Source: Agelaius tricolor (Eukaryota > Chordata > Aves > Passeriformes > Icteridae). Taken from it: a stretch of 64,000 nt of DNA. The stretch lies in assembly GCA_023055355.1 (NCBI GenBank), contig JALJCS010000009.1, positions 22,469,001 to 22,533,000 of the forward strand, in the 5' to 3' direction. The notes beneath the pieces were generated by a model that was given only the letters and a program-made list of their open reading frames with translations, was not told the DNA's origin and searched no databases. Positions 38,901 through 50,071 of this stretch are shown here, one piece after another. A program made the translations under genes and the position numbers. The first letter of the stretch is position 1; each line of letters begins with the position of its first letter.

Positions 38901-41900
38901 GTATGAATTTTGACCTGAGTTTAATAACTTCAAATGGCTGCACAAGTAAATAATGAAGAAGCTATTTGTCTTTAAAAAGGGAGGAGCAGGGTGCTCAGGT
39001 GAAGAAACAGAAGTGTTTGTGCCTTTTAGATAACTGCTCATTATCATTTGGGAATGGTCACCTCTGTTAAATATTTGCACTTTAAAAAAATTAAAGAAAT
39101 CTGGGTAGGCAGCCTTGGCCTTGTCAGGTCACAGGGAAGGAATATAAGTAGTTTGCTCTGGAAATAACTCTTTGATTACTGATTAGTAAGCCAGGTTGTG
39201 GGGGATGCTTAATGCAATGGAGATTGAAGGAGGAAATGTGTCCCTGGTAGTAGCATAGAGGTGGCCATCTCAACCCTTTGAGAAATGTTGATAGTTTTTA
39301 CAGACTTGTTTGAGATTAGAAAACAAAAATTGTTAAAATAAGCAAGAGCACAGAGCAGGAAAAGAGAGAGAAACTTGCTATATTTACTGAGAAGAGCAAA
39401 GGATAGGATTTGGGCTGCCTGAAAAGGGGAGATTGCTATATGGATATGGGTAAGAAGTTTTGGAAAATTTAAATTTTAAATGGGAAATAGTTGACTTTAT
39501 TAAGGGAAACAATAAATAGAGCACTTAAAAACTGTTATTCCTGGAAATATTTTCAGCAAGGCTGCAAGAAATATTTCCCAAGAAAATAATGTTTATACTG
39601 AAAACAGACTATTATATTTTTTTCAGGACATAAAAGTAGCTGAACTTGACCTGAAGGATTTAATTGATAGCTGATTTTCAGAATTACCAGTGATTGTGAC
39701 ATTCTTGGAGTTTGGTTTGACATACAGTTCAGCAACTGTCACTGGTTGTGAGTTTTGTTAATTGGAGATGTAATTCTGGTTTTCTACCATTTGTATTACT
39801 TTTTACTGATGTACTTGGAGGAGAGGGCACACTGAGAAAATTATGTCTTCATTGGAAAAGAGTTAAGTTTATTCTTATCTGTTGTCTTTTGAAAAACTGG
39901 GTGGTCCTGAAGTACATTGTAGCTCTAGACAGTAGTTTGTTGTCAGATTTTAAAATACAAAAGAAATTGAGTTTTTCATTGGTTAAAGAGTAAACAGAAT
40001 AGCCTGAATTAATTGGAGCTCTTTATACTTTTATTTCTTGAAATCCTAGTTGGATTATTGGGTAACCTCCTTTAAAAAAATAAATTAAAAAAGCAGGCAG
40101 AACGCCTCTCTAACAGTCATACTCTTTTTAATGAAAGTTGTGTGAAAAGTGATGCTTCTCTGACAAAGGTTTTCCTTGTGATGCCACAATAAACACTACC
40201 TAACACAATAGGAATCAACTGAAAAGCATTTTGTAGATGTATGAAAATATGAGATCTCTCTTCTCTGTTTCCTTTCATATCACTGTTGAAAGCCACAGAG
40301 GCTGTAATGCTCACTCTTTTTTTTTGAATGGCACACTCAGCAGTCATGTTCTTCAGGGATTCTTGCTGGGAGCAGTTCTAGTCAACATTTTCCTTCAAGA
40401 CCTGAAGAAAGTAGTGAACAGAAGTTCACTGGCAGTGCTAAGTCCTTATGTGTAGCCAAATGCTGTGCCAAGGAAAGGAATTTCAAAAGAACTCATAAAA
40501 CAGAGTGGACAGGCAAATAAGGGGTAGAATATCTTTAAATACTTCAAAATATCTGGGTAAAAGTATTCTAAACCTTCTTCACAAAATGCAGGAAAGAAAG
40601 TCCTGGAGTCATCATTGGCAGTTCTCTGAAATCATTGGCTCAGCACAAGCAATTTTCAAAAAAGCTAATGATATGTCATGATCACCACATCACCAGAAAG
40701 GGTATTGTGAATAAGACAGAGATGATGTTTTGTCACCATGCAAAACCTTAATGTGCCCATTTTTTGAATACTGGGTGAAGTTTTAGAGTCTCCAGAATGA
40801 ACTAATGATTTAGATATGATACAAAGGAGAGGAATTTATGCAGCAGGGGATAGAGTAGATACCTTAAGAAGGAAAAATTCAGAAGTCAGGGTTGCTTCAG
40901 TTTGAAGAGGAGAAGGCTGAGGCGTATATGCAATCACAGTTTACAAAATCAGAAAAACACTGAATAAGCTGGATGTGGAATTGTTCACCAAATTGTGCAA
41001 TGTAAGAAACAGGTGGTATTCAAAACCAGTAAATAAACATGGATACATTAGTGGCTAAATTATTTCTCTACACATCAGGTTTAAGCCTCTGGAGCTTGCT
41101 GCTCCATGGGGTTGTGAAGTGGGCACTCTCAGCTGGTTCAGAAAACGATCAGACATATTCCTGGGGAATCTGGGTACATTACCAGGACTGGGCCAGGGAT
41201 AATTCTAATATTCCTTCTGATATTCCCTAGTGCAACAATTATGGATGCTGGAGAAGTATGAGGGGAAGATACTGTAGGAAGCAGTAGTCTCCTGTGTTTG
41301 CCCCAAATGCTACTCCTGGAAATAGGGCACAAGGCTGCATTGCCTTTGTTGTGATCCAGTACAGTTATTTCTTACATTCTTGTGTTTTGGTTGTTTAATG
41401 AAGACATTTGCCTGCAGTTTTAAATGGACCTGCAGCAAGAAGCAGACGGAGTTTGTCTGGGAGAATGGCTTCTCCTGATTGTGATCCATGGATATTACTC
41501 AGTGAAAGGAAGAGTAGACTGAGCCATTATTCTTCTGGTGTCATATGCATCATCATATACGTCTTCCAGTTTCTTTGTATCAGGTTTGTGCAATCAGTGT
41601 GATGAAATACTAAAATAGCTAAATGAGTAACATTTGAGCAGATGCACCATGACCAACCAAATTACCTGCCCCTCTTGCCAAGTAAAACACGGTAGCTTAA
41701 ACTGTGATTTAGTCTGACAAATTATTTGTGGTTTAAGCCTAGAACCTCCTGATTCACACACCAATACACAGTCAGTTACTTCAATTTGGATGATGAATGC
41801 TGACTCATTAGCCTCCAGTACTGAATTTTATTCCAGCTGAAATCTCTACCCTTTGGTATACTTCTACATATTTTGTCCCCATTTTATCAGGCTTTTTCTT

Positions 41901-44900
41901 CAGCATATTCAGCACTTCAGTAATATTTAGGAAAGGACTGTGTTTGAAGATGGGAAGTGAGTATGACTTGGTAGGACCAAGAACTGTGTATTCAACCCAA
42001 CAAATGCTGTTTAGATCACTGGGTGTTTTGGTAACTGATGTAATGTCAAATCCACTGATCCAGTGAAACGCACGTGCAGTCTTGGCTGTGAAAGCAACAT
42101 CTGACAGAGCTGAATCAATGACTGCATAGCTTTTAAAAAGGGTTCTTGTCAACACAAGTGCAACAGAGCACCATCTCCTCTCTGTCCGTGACTAGAAGAA
42201 AGAAATGAGAAACCACTTTCAACCAGATGGTGATTCCTTCTAGATGAAATAGGAGTCTTGTGCTCAGTATTTTCCGTGAAGTTCATTTTACTCCAGTATT
42301 TTGTTGCACTTTGTCTTGTGCACAGAAGATTACAGGTCAAATAAGCATGAGGGAATTAATAAAAACCCTGAATCTGTGGGAAAGGCAGAAAGAAGGGAAG
42401 AATCAACCTGAAATATTTCTAACCACTGAGCTGTAGTCTGGAGGTTGGATACTTTTACACATTGGTCACAAAAGTAGTTGAATGACTGCTAGCTAAGAAA
42501 TTACTGTATTTAAAATGTGACAACAAAAGAATTGCAATTAATAATCCTAGAAGTTCTTACTTGTTAAGAAACACTTTTTATTGCCTTCTGTATGGGTTGT
42601 TATATTATATTGCAGGCATGAAGCTTTGAACATCTTTGAGACAGTTAGCATCCTCTTAAAGATTCAAATCTGCCAATATTGCAGAGAGTGAATCAAGTAT
42701 TCAAGCAAAGGAGTTTACATGTGTGCTCAACTCTGCTATTGCTAAAGCATTTTCTTTCTTGTTTAGAATATGAGTGGATAGGATCAAGAACCTTCCTATA
42801 CTATTTTAATATAGAGCATTCAATCCTGGCAGTGTCCAACACTTTCCATTAGCTTGTCACTTGACTTTACTGAAAAAGTAATATACAGAAATAAATGGTT
42901 TTCTCATCTTTGATGTAATTTATTCTTACTGACTTTGAGAAAATATGCATATAAAGGAGAAAGATTTAAATAGATTCTAATGTCATACTTTCAGGTTCCT
43001 GAGCATGCAGAACTTGCCTGGATTCTTGGGTGCTTAACTAATGTGCCACGTCTGCTACGTTTGCCCCAGTGGAAGGTATGGACAGTTTGGTAAATTTAAA
43101 AGAAATTAATGGGAATTGAGTAGAAAATGTTATCCTGGAAATACTTGTCATCTATGAAGTAGCAACTTTACCTTGGTTGTTCTTGCTTTAGGTTTAAGTA
43201 ATTCTGTAGTCCTGTGGTGGAAGGGGTAAAACATACCTCTCCAGGTCTGTTCCTCTTAGTGAACATTTTCCTCTGGAAGCTATAGAATTGTGGTTTTGGC
43301 AGAGATTTGCAGAAAAACTGTGCTAAAAAGGAGGCTTGTTTGCTGTTATTAAACTGATTTTGCTAGAACATTCAGTGTTATTTCAGTGTTTTTTTAATAA
43401 TGCAGAAGTAATGGAAGATATTGCAGTGGAAACCTTGGGCCTTGCCGATTAAGGAGTTCCATAAACAGCTTTTTATTTTCCACTATAAAGAGTGGCTGCT
43501 CTGTAGATTTTATGGAAGAGTGTTCAAAAGAGGCATATGTTTGAAGAGGAGTATAGAAATTATAAATATTAAAAATGTGCTGAGTGATATTGTATCTTAA
43601 ACGTTTGCCTTTACGAGTGTCAAGTGTTCATCTTCTTAATCTTGGTGTTACATTAGCCTGACTGCATCAATTGAGTTCTTACGTTTAATTTCCTTGTATT
43701 TTATTTTGACATTTAGTAAGCAGAAAAAGACAGGAGAGAGAAGTATCTGAAAAAGGGGAAAAAAAAACCCCAACAGCTTAAGAGCAGTTTGGGCTTGCAG
43801 AGTTCAGAGCAATCTTAAATACCTCCAGATGTTTTCTTTTTTCCTGTTTTCCTTCTTAATTAAATAAAACCAGTAAAACTTAAATACAGCAACCAGTGTT
43901 AATGCATGGCATAGATTAAAGCAAACCTTTTCAAACCTGAGGTTCTAAAGTTAAGCTCCTAAATCCTACTTTGACTGGATTGACTTTCCAGACCTACAGA
44001 TAGGTGTTACAGGTGCTAGGCTTTGCAAATTAGGTTCCCTGAACCCTAGGCACTTAGGATGGAGACAGAATTCAGGATCTGTTGGAGAGTGTGAGACAAG
44101 TCGAAATATATTTGATCAGTCCTAATGAAATAATTCAGATTTCAAGGGGGTTAGTATATTTAAGTATTGCTAAAAGTAAAACACAGGTATGTCGTTGCTA
44201 GAACAGAATTAGTGTTTGTAGCCTGACTGTCTTGATCTAGGTGATCCATATCAGGGAGCAGTAGAGGACTTGAATGCATTGGGTAGATTGTGGGGAGCAG
44301 TGAGAACTGATGGAGACAGCACTGGACTCTGCCTCTGTAGTTCTGGCTTCTCCCAGCTGTCACTGGCTGTCCTGGTGACTGTGTGTGATCACTGTGTCTT
44401 GATCTCTAACACAGGTATTAATACCTTTTTGTATCTCCATTATGAAGTGTTTCAAAAATTTATTGCTGAAGACACTATTTAAAAAGTAGGATTTATGTGT
44501 AATATTCAAGTTTAATAACTTAGCCTTATGGTTTTGCATTTGAAATCATTTCCATTAATATGGTTACAAACAGAAAACAAAAGAAGCCCTATGTTCCCTT
44601 CTCACTAGAATATCAGAACAGTGTAGAGAAATTCATAAATACGAGACATAAACCAGAATATATTCATAAGGAGTGGATTTTACATTACACTGTCTTCTGT
44701 AGAGCTACGTAATAAATTACTCAATTATTCAGAATTCTAATTAATTAAAATCACAGACCTTGATACCGTTAGTCAAAGTGTGATTGTTCTGTTTTTCTTT
44801 TCCAAACAGATGAAGCGTGCCAGCCAGAATAGCGAAGGAACTGTTGGTTTGTTGACTTATCCTGTGCTTCAAGCAGCAGATATTTTGCTGTACAAGTAAG

Positions 44901-47900
44901 AGGCAGAATGTGAGCCCATGGGCAATGTCTGTTCAGCTACATTGGAATGAATGCCTGTCAGGTCAACATGCTAACTTTTTGAGCAGGGGAGCTGGGTGTG
45001 ATTAGATCAGAAGATTGGAAATGGATGACAGACTCTCAAGAGGCTGGTTGAAATCTAGCCTGGTTAAAAAGCTACTGACAGGACTGTAAAGAGCAAAATC
45101 TGGTCATGTGAGAATAATTCTTAGGCAATTATAACAGACTGATTTTTAATTATACATATTGCACATTCACACTGATACACTTTTTTTTAAAGTAGTTATG
45201 CTTTATTTTATGCAGTGTACTGTAGAGGTACTTAAACTATCTGTATGTAGCATACCAATATTAGTGGGGGATTCTGTGTAGGCCAGTTCATACTGATGAG
45301 AAAGAGTAACTTAGTGACTGCAGCTTGTAGTACCTGGCTAGTGCTGCAGTGGAAACAGCCCCTAGTGAGGGACTGGGGACTCAGCATGCCTAAGCCTGTA
45401 ACCTGGCTAATAGAATTTGTAGTGCATTGTCATTACTGGTTGTATTTCATAATATGATTTAAACTGTCTCAGTAAGTAAATGTTGAAGACAGTGCACCAT
45501 ATATTAATTTTTTATATGTTCAGAGCATATGTACTTTGTAGCATTGTTCTGAAGGAACTTGTGAGTATTGACTGGGACAGAGAATTAACACAGAACTGAG
45601 GACAAGGATGTCAGGTCAGACTTACCAAGATTAACCAGTTGTGAATTCAGAAAAATGTATCTAGAGAAATTTCATGTTAATTGATCATAGTAGGGAACAT
45701 GGGACTGTTAAAAGACCAAGAGATGGTATTTCTAATTTACCTAATTTTAACTAAAAATAACAGGAAGCAGCAAAAGGCAGAATTATTTTGAATATCATAA
45801 TGATTTTATTTGAAGTGAGTCCCATTTGATTGTCAAATATTTGAGTGATTTGAGCATCAAGTATTTAAGGGTGAAATTTAGACAACATTATCAGAAATCA
45901 CATTGTTTTGATTGAGCTCAACCATGTCTGTCACTTCCATCTCTAATAAGATCAGGTGTTTCATCTTTCCTTAGCAAAGCCAGTGGTTTGTTGGCTACTA
46001 TCTGTATTAACAGCAGGCTGTCCACCCAGAGCACAAAACAAGGAATTGAAAGAGAAACAATATCTCTTTGAAGAAACTTGACTTAATACCTTTAATAAGA
46101 AATGTCTTAATGTAAACAAAATAATATGAGAAACAAGAATTGGTGAGAAACAGAAACACAGGAAGGGAACAGCAGTCATGAAGTAGAATTTAGAGCTGGA
46201 GGAGGGGGAGAAACAGTACTAGCTCAGATGAACCAAGGATCAAAGAGACAGGAAAATGGACAGAAGGTAAATGCACGACAGAAAGAAGTAAAAATAGCAC
46301 CAGAATAGAAAAAAATTTTTAAAAGCCAGCAAGGAAAAAGGCAAGGTATCGTGCAGAGACTTTTATGGAGATAATATGTTTTCTGTTTAGTGCCAAACTT
46401 TGTGAATATGGAACCATTTTGGCATATGGAAACATTTCTTTTGACCTGCTTAAAGTATATTGATTATGGTAACTGATTTTCTCTCAGTTATAGGGCACTG
46501 TGATTTCCTATTGATTCCTACTGTAACTGTTTTTAGGTTGCCTTACTGGCTGGTTGAGAATAAAGGTGGACAAATTGATTCCTGGATGTAAGCCCAGTAA
46601 TTCAGAATCGGAAGGAAAGCGTACCATGTTGATCTGAAATTTTCTGGGAACTTAAAAGATGCATGGTGAACTTCCTTATTTTGGAACATGTCCAGTATTC
46701 ATAGCTGAATACCCTGTAAGCCTTAGGAAAAAAATCTGCTGGGGGATGGGAGAGTAATCAAAAGCTGGCAAGATTTCAAGTCTGCCTCATCTAAAAGAAT
46801 CATACATTTTTAGCAAGTATGATTAACTGTGGGAAAGAATCACCAGGGGAAGTAATGGATTCTTCACCTCCTCATGTCCTCTGATGCAGATTGTGTTTCC
46901 CTCCAGAAGTGTATTCAAGCCATTGAGTTCAATACAGAAGATCAAATTATCCTTTGAATCCAGCAGTTTTAATCCTCTAATAACACTTGTGACAATAGAG
47001 GCACTGGACCACATGATTTATACAATTGTGATGAAGAAGAAACACTCTCTTCTTTCCTTCCCTTGATACATCCTCAGTACTAACTCCTCAACAACAGTTA
47101 TGTTTTCCTGAGACTTGACATGACAAGCTGCTTGCACTTTATGCCTTGCAGATCTTTCTTACCTTTTTTTTTTACTCTATAGCATGCGCTCTTTGATCTC
47201 TGAAGAGGCAGCAGGAGATACTAAAGAAAACTTTCTTTGGGCTGAGTTTAATAAGTTGCTCTTACAGGTATCTTTGCCATATATGTCTTCACAAAGGGCT
47301 ATTTTTGCCCTTGGTTATGTGCTTCAGTTCAGCACAAAAAGCAGAGTCATCCTTGAATATGTTCAGTTTGGGATCTTGCTCCCACAGCACCTTTATCTAG
47401 CTGGGACTGAGTGTTTGGCTCAGTCTGGCCCTCAGTCATGGCAGAAGCTGTTACAGTCTTGAGTAACATTTCAGCAGAACCAGAGAGCTTTGCTGAGTTT
47501 CCTGTATCTGTCTTTTATTAAAAGGTCAACACGTGTTCCTGTTGGAGAAGATCAAGTCCTGCACCTGGAACTAGCCCAAGATATAGCACAACATTTCAAC
47601 AAGAAATATGGAGAATTCTTTCCTGTGCCCAAAGCCATTTTAAGTGAGTTGGTTATTTTTTTCCCTTAACTGCGCTTCAAAGTTGAAGATGGATTTAAAC
47701 ATTGTGGAAATAGTTTCAGGGACCAAGAAAAGGGGGCAAACTGATATTAAGGGAGTGGAAAATTAAAACCTGGCAAAAAGTGCCTAGAGGCTGTGAAAAT
47801 GAACTCCCAAGATAGATATAAGGCTTTAGAAATCCATGGTTGAGGAATGTACGTGACATCTGGTATTCTAGTCCAGCGGGCCAGATGCACTCTGCTGCCA

Positions 47901-50071
47901 GTCAGCCTTGCTCTTCAAGCACAGGACTTTTTAAGAGTAGGGCCTCTATTCCATGTTTCTCATTCAGGAGACATGGCAAGGCAAGAGACCTCTAGCAAGC
48001 AGAATTCTTCAGTGTCCAAGTCAGAGATGTTTACTTTAGGGATGCTGAACAGCCTGTTGGTTTATATGTACAGTGCTCCAATTTTTTTTAAGGGTGTTTA
48101 ATATATGCTTGAGTATTTCAATATGTGTCTGTCACAGAGCTTAAGACTTAACGTTTTTGATCTTAGTCTCAGGAAGACTTACAAGGAAAATCTTCTCAGC
48201 CATTTTTGAGCTGTAAGGTCATAGGCCGGGGGGTGAGGAGGAGTCAGATGGCGCAAATGGCATGTTTGCTAAGAAACGTGAAGAATTGGGCAAGGATGAA
48301 GCGTTGCATCTTTGTTGTAAGTAATGTAGAGGAATGCACAGCAGAGACCTTCGCCCCCAAAAGGGCAAGGAGCTCTCACCTTAGAAAAGACAGGCAGCAA
48401 TAAACCTTTCTCAATTTTCAAGTCTCAGTGACAAAAATGGTGTTAGACCTGGAGTGGTGTTTTGAGAATATTAGGGATTGCAAACGCTACAGTTTCTAAT
48501 GGAGTACTAAGCACTATAAAGAGGAGCTGAGTGTAGCCTCTGATGCAGGTGAGGCTGTTTACCATTTAATAATAAGCTCAATTTGGAAAAAAAAAAAAAG
48601 GAAAAAACTTTTCATTTTGCTCCCAAAAAGCATTCCTTCTTAAGTTCACAAGTATATGCAAACCAACAAAACATCCTAGATGAATGGAGAAGGTAGGGGA
48701 CCTATTCAGACTGACTAGCTGTAGACAACTGAATTACCTGGACTCTTTCAAATTTGCAGAAGAGACCTTCCAAAAGGTGATTTCAGAACAAAGCACTTTC
48801 TGGGGCAATCTGAATTGTATGCTGGAAGAACCCTTATTCTTTCACTGAGTACATAGGCCATCTATGAGCAGTATGCAGGTAATTTTGTTGGCTGTATTAG
48901 GTGTCTAAAAACAGCTGGTATGAGTACTCCGTAGATAAGTGATACTTTAGGTACTCCATGAATGATATTTCTTGGTGAAAAACTGAAGCAGTGTGGATTG
49001 ATGCTGTTAAAGTACTTTGTAATATTCTCCTAATGCCACTTATCTGTTTCATGTACATGCATGTATCTTAGCAGTTTGTACAACACCCACACCTTTCTTA
49101 TCTAAACAGTGCTTTACATCTAAGAGAGCTGGTCAGTGTTGAATTAGAGAATTTTAAAAACTGTTTTTACTGAGATTTAGGAGAATTTCCAAGAGATTTT
49201 GAGTGGAAGAGTTTCCTGAAATAAGGAGTTTAATTGTTATGGGATTCTTTTTTTTTTTTATCAGTGGAGTGAACCTGTTTCTCCACTGCTCAGAACCATT
49301 CAGTAAGGTGCAGTAATGGAAGGGGGGAGAAATATGGGGGGAAATCAGCATGTAAGCCACATAAAATATTAGAAGTAGCCCCAGCAGAAGTTCCTCCTTA
49401 GGGAGGATGGGAGAGATGGAATGGGCTTCATTCAGTTTATGAGAGGAGAAAGGTGGCTTCTTAGAAGGACAGGAAGGATGCAAGGACTAAACAGAGCATA
49501 CGTGATTGTGCTCGCAGCTCATTTTTGAGCAAGGATAAACAGCTTCATCATATAGCTGCACACTGTTCCTAGCAATTGTCATAAGAAACCGTTGTCTGTG
49601 CTCATAACTTTTTTTTTTAAAGGTACAACAAAGAAAATAAAATCCCTCAGAGATCCATCGGCAAAGATGTCCAAGTCAGACCCACAGAAGTTAGCCACTG
49701 TTACCATAGCAGACAGCCCAGATGAAATAGTGCTGAAGTTTCGCAAAGCTGTGACTGACTTTACCTCGGAGGTGACCTACGAGCCCGCCGCCCGCCCCGG
49801 TGTCTCCAACCTGGTGTCCATCCACGCTGCAGTGGCGGGGCTGAGCATCAAAGAGGTGCTGCACCAAGCCGCTGGTCTCGACACTGCTCACTACAAAATG
49901 GTGGTAGCAGAGGCTGTTATCCAAAAATTTGCACCTATCAGGAATGAAATCAAGAAACTCCAGGAAGACAAGTCTCATCTGATAAAGGTTTTAGAGGATG
50001 GAGCAGAGAAAGCCAAAGAACTGGCTGCTCCTATCTATCAAGAAATAAGGAGACTGGTGGGATTTCAATAG
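11873..50071 (+). CDS. WARS2: Mitochondrial tryptophanyl-tRNA synthetase (six coding exons)
   Basis: The enzyme charges mitochondrial tRNA-Trp with tryptophan using ATP, in the mitochondrial matrix. The coding sequence is join(11873..11926, 31664..31921, 42995..43075, 44810..44895, 47525..47643, 49623..50071), 1047 nt or 348 residues; human WARS2 has 360. Every junction is GT-AG and the phases agree. Class I synthetase motifs are complete: HLGN (the HIGH equivalent) at residues 36-39, GEDQ at 167-170, and KMSKS at 214-218. The start ATG at 11873 has a strong context (GCCATGG) and opens a basic presequence, [18 protein letters not shown], that aligns with the human IRALHKG segment. The same frame is open upstream to an ATG at 11600, but that GC-rich stretch shows no family similarity. 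Introns are 19737, 11073, 1734, 2629 and 1979 bp. No disabling change is seen. Confidence 0.96.
12035..12046. promoter_or_regulatory. NRF-1 binding site (CGCGCATGCGCA)
   Basis: An exact match to the NRF-1 consensus YGCGCAYGCGCR, about 110 bp inside intron 1 and within the CpG island. NRF-1 is a known activator of nuclear genes for mitochondrial proteins, which fits WARS2. Occupancy is inferred. Confidence 0.7.
14041..14180 (-). mobile_element. tRNA-Ile/CR1-tailed SINE (TguSINE1-like)
   Basis: Read on the - strand, the right part matches nuclear tRNA-Ile: TGGTCAGAGCACGGTGCTAA and then TAACACCAGGG, with a B-box-like block at + 14120-14131. The remaining end resembles the CR1 3' tail: GGGTCCCTTCCAACCCAGAA and then a decayed ATTCTGTG-type octamer. 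A tRNA-Ile head joined to a CR1 tail is the known design of the zebra finch SINE family TguSINE1, which depends on CR1 reverse transcriptase. The A-box end is degraded. The copy is moderately diverged and inert. Confidence 0.82.
15595..15680. repeat. T/G-rich low-complexity tract with (TTGG)n
   Basis: Long T runs are broken by GG pairs, with about five TTGG/TGGT units at 15636-15655. It generates glycine-, phenylalanine- and valine-rich open frames that are not genes. Confidence 0.9.
15970..16320 (-). mobile_element. Ancient CR1 LINE remnant (- strand)
   Basis: Several blocks are collinear with the reverse complement of CR1 ORF2 as I remember it: CCAAAGGTGGTGCTAAAATC near 15975, TTAGTCTGGCATG-like sequence near 16059, and GAAGATGGGAATGCCATTTT near 16212. 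Spacing between blocks fits a single decayed copy. No frame survives. Confidence 0.6.
17395..17440. repeat. AT-rich AAAT/ATA microsatellite
   Basis: Short AAAT units are followed by an ATATAA-rich stretch. Simple repeat only. Confidence 0.7.
22134..22162. repeat. (TTTA)n microsatellite
   Basis: Imperfect TTTA units, TTTATTTGTTTATTTATTTA, followed by an A-run. Confidence 0.8.
22385..23235 (-). mobile_element. Ancient CR1 LINE copy, about 850 bp (- strand)
   Basis: The + strand reads as a decayed reverse complement of CR1 ORF2 along its whole length: an AACTTGAGGCC block at 22430, TTTTTTCAGACCATTTC at 22710, CTGCAGATTTAATGAATATT at 22783, AGCCATCAATAAGTGCTG at 22905, and TCTTTCCAGGAACTGAAGTT at 23188. 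Block order and spacing match one element. The overlapping 118-codon open frame on the - strand (23068-23424) overlaps the end of this dead LINE and is not a host gene. Confidence 0.7.
23940..24420. promoter_or_regulatory. GC-richer intronic block with an AP-1/MARE-like site
   Basis: This block is clearly richer in GC than the intron around it and shows no repeat similarity I recognise. At 24359-24368 it contains TGCTGAGTCA, which fits a MAF half-site overlapping an AP-1 site. It could be an enhancer, an undetected non-coding exon, or a chance composition change. Confidence 0.3.
30900..31080 (-). mobile_element. Probable ancient CR1 fragment (- strand)
   Basis: CTCTGTGAACTCTTTTCCAA and then ACAGTATTCCAGGTGTGATG resemble the reverse complement of the CR1 region containing the familiar CAGTATTCCAG(G/A)TGTGG block. 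Similarity fades at both ends. Confidence 0.45.
31481..31545. repeat. AT-rich short tandem repeat upstream of WARS2 exon 2
   Basis: Irregular repetition of CATTTATACATTAAT-like units, about 120 bp before the exon 2 acceptor. It probably arose by slippage. Confidence 0.75.
31664..31921 (+). CDS. WARS2: WARS2 coding exon 2 (HIGH-motif exon)
   Basis: Residues 19-104. The acceptor is TTTGTCACAG and the donor CACTG|GTGAGT, both phase 0. The exon holds the start of the Rossmann fold, with SGIQPTG followed by HLGNYLGA, which binds ATP, then YSIMDMHS and the helix [17 protein letters not shown]. Two methionines (20 and 22) lie immediately before the catalytic domain. Confidence 0.95.
33180..33430 (+). 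mobile_element. Possible highly decayed CR1 fragment
   Basis: Translation near 33287 gives [10 protein letters not shown], followed about 30 codons later by [13 protein letters not shown]. The spacing is like KFADDTKLG and the later W..(F/N)..K..V.H block of CR1 reverse transcriptase. Similarity is weak and interrupted by stops. Confidence 0.35.
38757..38772. repeat. (AT)8 microsatellite
   Basis: Eight perfect AT units. Confidence 0.95.
40330..41240 (+). mobile_element. Old CR1-like LINE copy (reverse transcriptase to 3' region)
   Basis: The peptide [16 protein letters not shown] at about 40360 matches the CR1 palm segment GSVLGPVLFNIFINDL. Further on, TTTGAAGAGGAGAAGGCTGA at 40902 corresponds to the CR1 LEKRRLR block, and CTGGAGCTTGCTGCTCCATG at 41091 to the WNSLPxxV-type block. 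Order and spacing are preserved, but stops and indels are frequent, so this is an inactive and ancient insertion. Confidence 0.72.
41808..42191 (-). other. Unexplained exon-like open segment, antisense in WARS2 intron 2
   Basis: On the - strand a splice-acceptor-like tract (TTTCTCATTTCTTTCTTCTAG) ends just before 42191 and is followed by 127 open codons and a TAA at 41810-41808. The peptide has a mixed, protein-like composition rather than low complexity; parts read [29 protein letters not shown] and [21 protein letters not shown] cannot assign a family; a cystatin- or SEA-like beta-rich fold came to mind but is not supported. It may be a terminal exon of a nested antisense gene, a pseudogene or transposon fragment, or chance. 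No upstream partner exon and no strong poly(A) signal were found; a weak ATTAAA-type signal occurs about 410 bp further along. Confidence 0.35.
42995..43075 (+). CDS. WARS2: WARS2 coding exon 3
   Basis: Residues 105-131, acceptor TACTTTCAG, donor GGAAG|GTATGG, phase 0 at both ends. The peptide [14 protein letters not shown] matches human VSEHTQLSWILSCM. The exon ends in LPQWK, like human LHQWK. It forms part of the tryptophan-binding core of the Rossmann domain. Confidence 0.95.
43076..44809 (+). other. WARS2: WARS2 intron 3
   Basis: A 1.7-kb AT-rich intron with nothing recognisable beyond its splice signals. Confidence 0.9.
44810..44895 (+). CDS. WARS2: WARS2 coding exon 4
   Basis: Residues 132-159 plus two bases of Lys160. 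The acceptor is CCAAACAG and the donor ACAA|GTAAGA. The exon contains [19 protein letters not shown], which is identical to the human segment and is a hallmark of bacterial-type and mitochondrial TrpRS. The preceding KRASQNSE loop is variable. Confidence 0.96.
44896..47524 (+). other. WARS2: WARS2 intron 4
   Basis: A 2.6-kb intron. The segment 47184-47462 is an open frame of 92 codons without recognisable similarity. No repeat family was identified. Confidence 0.9.
47525..47643 (+). CDS. WARS2: WARS2 coding exon 5
   Basis: Its first base completes Lys160. Residues 161-199 follow, and the last base starts Ser200. The acceptor is TTATTAAAAG and the donor [28 protein letters not shown] carries the conserved GEDQ motif that contacts substrate in TrpRS, followed by [13 protein letters not shown], nearly identical to human. 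Confidence 0.96.
47644..49622 (+). other. WARS2: WARS2 intron 5
   Basis: A 2.0-kb intron with an A-run at about 48587-48599 and T-runs at about 49248-49259 and before the exon 6 acceptor. Nothing else was recognised. Confidence 0.9.
49623..50071 (+). CDS. WARS2: WARS2 terminal coding exon 6 (KMSKS and anticodon-binding domain)
   Basis: Two bases complete Ser200; residues 201-348 and the TAG stop follow. The acceptor has a T-run ending in [19 protein letters not shown] contains the ATP-activating KMSKS loop. The helical tRNA-binding domain that follows ([15 protein letters not shown], then [11 protein letters not shown], ending in RRLVGFQ) matches the human protein to its C-terminus. The middle of the exon (about 49780-49890) is much richer in GC and CpG than the flanking introns, so exonic codon use stands out. 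Confidence 0.97.

Larger units (their letters stand above)
31922..42994 (+). other. WARS2: WARS2 intron 2
   Basis: An 11.1-kb intron. It holds a doubtful CR1 remnant at 33.2 kb, an A-run (34646-34659), an AT dinucleotide repeat (38.76 kb), a clearer old CR1 copy at 40.33-41.24 kb, and the unexplained - strand open segment at 41.81-42.19 kb. The remaining sequence is AT-rich and shows nothing recognisable. Confidence 0.85.
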
